Assembly (NCBI RefSeq): GCF_014905175.1
Contig: NC_057791.1
Span: 6,262,001 to 6,326,000 of the forward strand
Length of the DNA: 64,000 bases
Origin: Aphidius gifuensis
Lineage: Eukaryota > Arthropoda > Insecta > Hymenoptera > Braconidae
Direction of reading: 5' to 3'
Shown: positions 57,193 through 64,000 of the stretch, in pieces
Numbering within the stretch: position 1 is the first letter of the stretch
Layout: each line of letters starts with the position of its first letter
Notes under the pieces: model-generated
Databases searched by the model: none
The model's input: the letters and a program-made list of their open reading frames with translations, nothing else
Told to the model about the DNA's origin: nothing
Made by a program: the position numbers and the translations under genes

Positions 57193-60100
57193 ATGGATAG
57201 TCAAATTAGTGATACAAATTCTGGCAGTGTATCAATGATTCATGGTGTTGAACATGGTCCATTTTTACCATCAGGTTCAACGTTAAATAATATATTTAAT
57301 GATACATGTGATATACAAGATGATACTGTCATTGAAGTATCAACACCAGCCGGTGTTTGTGGTCTTCGTAATCTTGGTAATACATGTTTTATGGCTGCTG
57401 GATTACAATGTTTGACAGCATCACCAACAGTACTTGGTCATTTTTTGGATTTAGAAGATAAAAATAATGATGATGATAAATTATTAACACCATCTGGTAC
57501 ATTAATGTCACATTTTAGTAAATTATTAACTAAAATGTGGTCCGGTAAATATAGTGTTGTTAGACCAATTGAATTTAAACAAACACTTGGTGCATATCAT
57601 TCACAATTTAAAGATTATAGACAGCATGATTGTCAAGAATTTCTTGCATTATTACTTGATACACTTCATGAACAAATGAATGCTGCTAAAACATTAAATT
57701 TAAATCATTTATCAGTAATATCAACTACAGCAATAACGGCTACAACTACAACTACTACAACTACAACTGCCAATTCAACAAATAATTTAGATAATAATTC
57801 AACAAAAATTGTCGATAATGATTTATTAACTGCCACAATTAATGATGATGATAATTTGTTTAACAATTCACCATTATCAGATTGTCCAAATAGTCCAAAT
57901 GTAACAATGGCTGGATCACCAAGGGGTCTTGATTCATCAATTGATGATCTTGATAGTGTTGCTAATTCATTATCTGGTTCACCAATTAATGATGATGATT
58001 TAATTGATAATAAAACAGATTTTATTTATAATAATAAAATTGAAAATAATAATACAAATCAATTAAATGGTACTAATGAAAAAAATAATTGCAATGATTT
58101 AAATGATATTATCAAAAATGCTAAAACAAGTAATACAAATTTACTTGGTAAAAATAAAAATTTTAATGATACACCAACAATTAAAAGTGAAAAATACACA
58201 AATAAAAAAATTAATAATACAACAAATTTAATTGAAAATCATGATTTTAATTCAAAATTATTAATAACAAAACGTATTAATGATGTTGTTAATAATGATA
58301 AGACTGATTGTTTAACAAATGATGAATGTTTTGTTAAACGTATGAAATATGATGATAATGATAATAATAGTTTAAATACAATATTAAATTATAATAATAA
58401 TGGTGCAGTTGCAACTGATGATGAAGTTGATGCTGATAAATTTTGGATAAAACATTTAAAATCAAATCAAAGTATTATTGTTGATACATTTCAAGGACAA
58501 TTTAAAAGCACTGTAAGTTTTTTTTCCTAATTACTATTAAACAAATTAATTTAATATAAAAAAAAGGAGAATATTATATTTTTATATTTTTTTAAATAAA
58601 TATTATTGTTTAATATTCTCCAAGATTAAACGCGGTTATCTTTCCTCCTTTTCTGCATTCAATAACACAACAGACAAGGTTCAATAGATCGGACAAATTT
58701 AAAAGAAATAAAAAAAAAATATATTATTATAGTAAAATATGAAATTATTTATTAATTCTAATTGTTTGTGATTTACAGGTTGTTTGCGCTGAATGTAAGC
58801 ATGTTTCTGTAACATACGAGCCATTTATGTATTTGTCAGTACCATTACCACATGCTATGGAACGTCAATTAACTGTAACATATGTACCAGCATCAAATGA
58901 ACCAGCAACAAGATGTGTTTTATCATTAAACAAACAATCACGTGTTGTTAAAATGAAAGAAGAACTTATTAAATTACTTGGTATTGAGGATCTATCAACA
59001 AACAATATTGCATTTGCTGAAGTTTTAGAAGATCATATCGCTAGAATATTGGTAAATAATTTTTTTTATTATTCTTTCTAAATGGAGGGTTAAGAAAATG
59101 GCATTTTTTAAAGATTAAAATATCGTTGATACTGCCCTCCAATATAAAAAAAATCAATGAAAGAACACTCTTGTTATTGATAGATTAATTACAAGGCTAC
59201 ATTTCATTAAACATTTATCAATTTTTAAATCCAATTTACTAATAATAATTTTATTTAATTATTTTTTGCAGGATGACAATATGCTATTGAGACATGTTGA
59301 TGATACAAATAGAACAATATATGCATTTGAATTAACTGAACCACCAGCTGAATCAACTACAACAACACCTGATGCAACTAGTAATGATCGTTTAACAGAT
59401 ACTGATTTAACACAAAATAATACAAATGATTATGTTGAAATTGGACCATGTATTATATGCCTTGAAGAATTGGATGGTGACTTAAGTAGACATGATGAAA
59501 ATAATTGTAAATTTGTTGTTTGTGATAATTGTGTTGAGGTAATTAACTTTTTTTTCTTTTATTAATATAAAATATGAATTGATACTTTTTTATATAAATA
59601 AATTAAAATCTCAATGATGACCAATGACAGTGTCAATCTAGCAGTTGGGGTTTACAAACTGGGTACATAATTATGTTACCAATGGTAATTAATACCTCGG
59701 GAAGGTCTGAGACAAGGTTTATTAAAACACTCTAGCTGGGTGGTGTTATAATAACACGCATGGGAACCAGAAATGGTTTGACAATTTTCAATTGCCTGGG
59801 ATACTTTGTCAATGTGACATTGTTGAGGTGATTATTGTTAAATTGGAAACTCGTGTAATCCGCATTTTGAGTACAATCTGCAAGCTAGTTTTTTTTTAAA
59901 AAACTGGAACTCAATTCAGACTAATTTGATACTGTCAATTTCTGAGAGATTATTTATTTTATATATATATTTTTTTATCAATTTTAAAAATTTATTTTTA
60001 AATATTTAACTAATAAAATTTTTTGTTTTGATTTGTTTTTTTTTTAAAGGGATATTTTACAGTACCACGAGATTGTCCATGTTGTCCACGTAAAGTTGAT

Positions 60101-60979
60101 AGTACGTCATTTACAAAAATTGATCAAACTGGAAGACCAAGACCAGCAATTAGAATATTAAATGTACCACTTGTATTGCGTCATGATACGACTGATGAAG
60201 CACCAAATAATTGTAAAGGAACTAAATTATTTGGTAATCCACATCTTGTTAAATTACCATCACGTATTGATGCCAAAGATTTACATGATGTTATTAAAAA
60301 AATTGTACCACAAGATAATGAATATACCATTCATTTTGTTGATGGACAAGGACATCATTGTTCTCGATGCATGTGGAATTCACGTTGTACTGGATGTAAA
60401 GTGCCTGATACTGGTTTAATAAATATATCATCAAATGATACACTTGCTGTTAGATATACAGATAATGTACCAAAACAAATACCACCAATTGATCATATTA
60501 GTATCAAAAAACAACGTCCACCACATCCACTTTCACTTTATGATTGTCTTCAGGCATTTAGTCAAAGTGAAACTCTTGATGAACATAATCCATGGTATTG
60601 TCCAAAATGTGAAAAAAATCAATGTGCAACTAAAACACTAACTGTTCATCGTTATCCACAATACCTCATAGTCTATCTAAAAAGATTTGTATTTCATGAA
60701 TGTGTCAGTATGAAACTTGACAACAAAGTGACGTTTCCATTAGCTGGACTTAATGTGGGACGTCATCTTTATGATCTCTATGCTTGTGTATGTCATTTTG
60801 GAGGTGTTGCAGCTGGACATTATACAGCATATGCTAAAAATCCACGTACAGATATTTGGCATTATTACAATGATGAAATAACAAGTAGACAAAAACCACA
60901 AGATGAAGATTTTAGTAATGCATATATCCTATTCTACAGTCGACAAGGGACCAATAATTCAAAACCCAACAATATTTGA
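57193..60979 (+). CDS. Ubiquitin-specific protease (USP4/15/32 group) with Asn-rich and cysteine-rich inserts
   Basis: Exons 57193-58512, 58779-59051, 59272-59538 and 60050-60979 join in phase to 929 residues. The Cys box is at GLRNLGNTCFM (Cys65) and the QQD-type box is RQHDCQEFLALLLD. A low-complexity insert rich in Asn/Asp/Thr (about 185-425) interrupts the domain. Finger cysteines are VVCAECKHV and WYCPKCEKNQC. The His box is AGHYTAYAKN (His about 875), followed by WHYYNDE, where Asn rather than Asp takes the third triad position. An extra Cys/His block (about 590-635: CIICLEE...H...CKFVVCDNC...CPCCP) is RING-like in spacing and sits inside the catalytic region. HHCSRCMWNSRCTGC follows. 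It lacks the N-terminal DUSP/UBL of vertebrate USP4/15. It should remove ubiquitin from substrates. Confidence 0.9.
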
Positions 60980-63323
60980 ATAATTAAAAATTTAACACAT
61001 ATTATTATTGGTCCAGGAAAAATTGTCACTAGTAAAAATTATTAACTCTGCTTTTAATAATTTTCAACTTATACCGTAAACCGTACTGTTGATTATCTCA
61101 ACAACAAAAACTACAAAAAAATACTCCGTTATTAAACATAATGACAGATCAAAAACAAATTAGTTTATAAATTAATTACATTTTTATTTTTTAAGATTAA
61201 AAATGAAACTAGACAATTGTTCCTTTATATTTTTTTCTTCTTCAATTAAATTTTGAAGAGATTAACAGAAAATAAACAATTATTAAAATTTTTTTTTATA
61301 TATTATATAAAAAAATATCATTGCAAAAAAATTAAATTAAAATGTTAAATTATTTATTGTGTTTTGTTCTTTCTTTTTTTTTTTCTTTTCTTATAAGGGG
61401 AAAGGGGTGTACAGTGTATGAAAAAAAAACAAAAAAAAAAAATTAAAATTGATTGTGAAAGACAAAAGTAAATAAACGTAATTTATTAGAAAAAAAAAAA
61501 AGTTTAAAAATGAATCGTTATTTATAGAAATAAATATTTAACAATTTTACTTAATAATTTTTATTAAATAATTTATGTTGTCTTTTTCATTGTTACAATG
61601 AGTTATATTAACAAACACACATTCACACAAATATACAATAATTATTGTTGTGTCATTATGTGCTAATTATGATTAAAATGTTTTACAAATTGTTTAAATT
61701 TTTATCAAGCAACAGAATTTTTTTTCTTTTTTTCAATTTCAATAAAATTATATTTGTGACATTTAAAATATTAATAATATTTTGCTGTCTTCAATACAGC
61801 GGGTCCATAATGCATATTTATATTTTTTATTTCATCGCTAATTAACCAATAATTTATTTACAATTTTATAAAATTTTTTTTTTTAGATACTTGAATAGTT
61901 TTGCTTTATTTATAATATTTTTTTTTAATTTCACGAGAGTTCGAACGCATGCGAATGTAGAATTTTATTAGTGAGGAATTTTGATAATAAATTTGGGTAA
62001 TGCATAATACTGGGTTGCTTAAAAAATATTAATATTAGATTGTTTATAAACTAGAAGATAAAATAACTATTTTTTCTTTTTAAGTTAAGATTTTTATGAA
62101 TATTGTTAAGACTCAAGGATATAAGTATATATGAAAAATTTAAAATCATTTTTCTTTTTTATGCTCATCATTTTACACACGTGCTAAGTTTTATAAATTT
62201 CAACAAAAAATGCTTTTTAAACTAGCAGAACAAGCAGTCGTCATTAAATTTTGACAAAGTATGCATAAATATTTGATAAATCTAGTTGAGAAATTTTATC
62301 AACTCTATAGACATAATTAAAAAAATTAAATTGTGTTCAAACTCTCATTAAAAATTTAAAACTAAATTAAACTATCTTTGGAACATAAATTTTTATTGAA
62401 AAAATAATAAACAATTGAAATTACGAGGAGGATAATAGACAATCTCACAATTTTGTTTTTCCAATTCTTATACAATTTATTTATAATTAAATCGATATCA
62501 TACCGGTATCCATTTTTCCGTTATAAATATAAATATTTTTAATATCTTCATTTTTATTATAATTTTTTAAATCTAATTTTACAGAATTTTTATTATTTAT
62601 TAATAATATTTTGAGAAATTATTCATGTTATTTTTATGATTTGTGGTATGATTGATTATTTAAACAAAATTTTGTATGGGAGAATTTTTTTTTTCAATAG
62701 CTTTTTTTTTGGTAAATCTTTTTTATAAAAAATTCTACTTTCACACACTTTACAATATTACGTAACAATATTTTTTTTTTATCATTAATATTATGTATTA
62801 TTATTAACATATCACTAATTATTGTTAACTGTGAGTCTTTACAATTAATATGAGAATGATATTTTACGAACAAATGTTCAACAATCATGAATGATTTTAT
62901 TCATATATTTTTATAATTTTTTTTTTTCCAAGTGAAAAAAAAAACACATCCTCGTTAATTTAATTTGTTTTATTGTGTCAAATTTCTCTATGAATAATAA
63001 TAATCATTTTTTTTTCACATTAATTAATAATTCTAATAGTTATTTTATTTTATTTTATTTATTTTTTTGAAAAGACATTACGAGGGCACTTTGTTATTTA
63101 AAATAATTTTTTTTTTTATTATTTATTTATTCTCGTAAAAGTTTATCATAGATATAATTATTGTTTATCAATTTTTCCACAAATTAAATATATAATATAA
63201 TTTTTTTATTTATAATTTTTTCAATTTATTTGATATTTTAAATGTTTTATTGTATCAGAGAAATTAGTAATTTTTACAAAATTGTTTCGAAAACTTTTAC
63301 TGTTTTTTTTTAAAAAAAATTAT
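60980..63323. other. Intergenic / 3' flanks; no gene seen
   Basis: Very AT-rich with many homopolymer runs, including the expected 3' untranslated regions of the ubiquitin protease (left) and FSTL5-like gene (right). No coding frame, RNA gene or structured repeat is evident. Confidence 0.5.
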
Positions 63324-64000
63324 TCAATGAAGTGTCACTGTGAACCATACAATTGCACCAGGATGTACCAAACCACCAATTTCACAATTAACTGTTCGTG
63401 TTTCGCCATTTAATACAAATAGTGCTTCTGTCGATGGACTTACCATATATCTACCAAATATTCCACTTTGTACAATTGGTCGATTTGGATTTTTCCATTT
63501 TGTTAAATTAACTGGCATTGCTTTTCCAACTCCTGTTATCATTTCAACTTTTCCTGTTAATTCATAAATACAAATATTAAATATTAAATATATTTAAACA
63601 TACATTTAAATTAATTTGAATAATAATTACCGGTAGATAAATTAAGAAATAAAATATCATCTTTGTCTGTTGATGATGCATAAAGATCATATCCATGAGT
63701 TGTTTGTGATGGATAAAATGTCATGTCACTTATGTTCAATGTGGTTTTAACATCAAATGAAAATTTAAGTCCATTTGCTTAAAATAAAATTAATCATTAT
63801 TATAAGTAGGTACATTATTTTTTTTTTCTACAAACTTTTTTTTATACTTACGTAATATTTCTTGTACGACAAGTGTAACACCAGACTGTTGTTTATCTAA
63901 TGTTACAACATGACGTGAATCTGGTGATACCATTGGTCGTCCAATTAGTTCAGGTTTGTGTGATAGCACAGTGTCAGTTAAATAATCTAACAATAATTGA
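63324..64000 (-). CDS. 3' end of an FSTL5/FSTL4-like secreted glycoprotein gene (runs off the window)
   Basis: Three exons are visible: 63852 to the right edge, 63631-63777, and 63324-63553 with the stop. Phases agree (EIL-PNGLKF and LSTG-KVEMI). The encoded tail reads RPMVSPDSRHVVTLDKQQSG, then NISDMTFYPSQ, LYASSTDKDDILFLNLSTG, GRYMVSPSTEALFVLNGETR and VNCEIGGL. These beta-propeller-like repeats with SPDSR/SPSTEAL motifs resemble the C-terminal half of follistatin-related proteins 4/5. The Kazal and Ig domains that would settle this lie beyond the edge. Confidence 0.55.

Overview
This is a very AT-rich eukaryotic nuclear window: multi-exon genes with short GT-AG introns, TATA promoters, and many small inverted-repeat elements. 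The gene set (CAD, Beclin-1, TGIF-type TALE homeobox, MED26-like, NUDT14, FSTL5-like, GH18 chitinases, a ten-cysteine TIL inhibitor) is that of an insect. AT richness, gene density and the cluster of secreted protease, inhibitor and chitinase genes suggest a hymenopteran, perhaps a braconid-type parasitoid wasp. That assignment is inference; no lineage marker is decisive. Gene models were assembled by hand from open frames plus splice sites with matching phase.

Layout. 1-10.7 kb is a gene graveyard: a DHX15/Prp43-like helicase with one in-frame stop, a Prp4-type WD40 fragment, a 4-coumarate-CoA-ligase-like fragment, and pieces of an unrecognised low-complexity gene cut four times by CTCCGG-rich inverted-repeat elements. 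11.0-13.2 kb is a 2.2-kb foldback element with further foldbacks inside it. 13.5 kb holds a TATA promoter and a signal-peptide exon interrupted by another element.

15.5-34.5 kb is the most distinctive part. It holds a 1693-residue P-loop GTPase whose spliced N-terminus is a signal peptide; a protein made of three 2-oxoglutarate oxygenase modules that all lack the distal iron-binding histidine; a secreted TIL inhibitor; a secreted chymotrypsin-type protease; and two tandem secreted GH18 chitinases. This looks like an accessory secreted-effector or immune neighbourhood.

35.4-64 kb is mostly conserved housekeeping: Beclin-1 convergent with NUDT14, TGIF, a MED26-like frame without its N-terminal domain, an SDR39U1 relic, the complete eight-exon CAD gene (GATase-CPSase-DHOase-ATCase, first step of pyrimidine synthesis), a ubiquitin-specific protease with an extra cysteine-rich insert, and the 3' end of an FSTL5-like gene running off the right edge. 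Three copies of one 235-bp MITE sit between CAD and the protease gene.

The best candidates for something undescribed are the secreted giant GTPase and the neighbouring triple pseudo-oxygenase.
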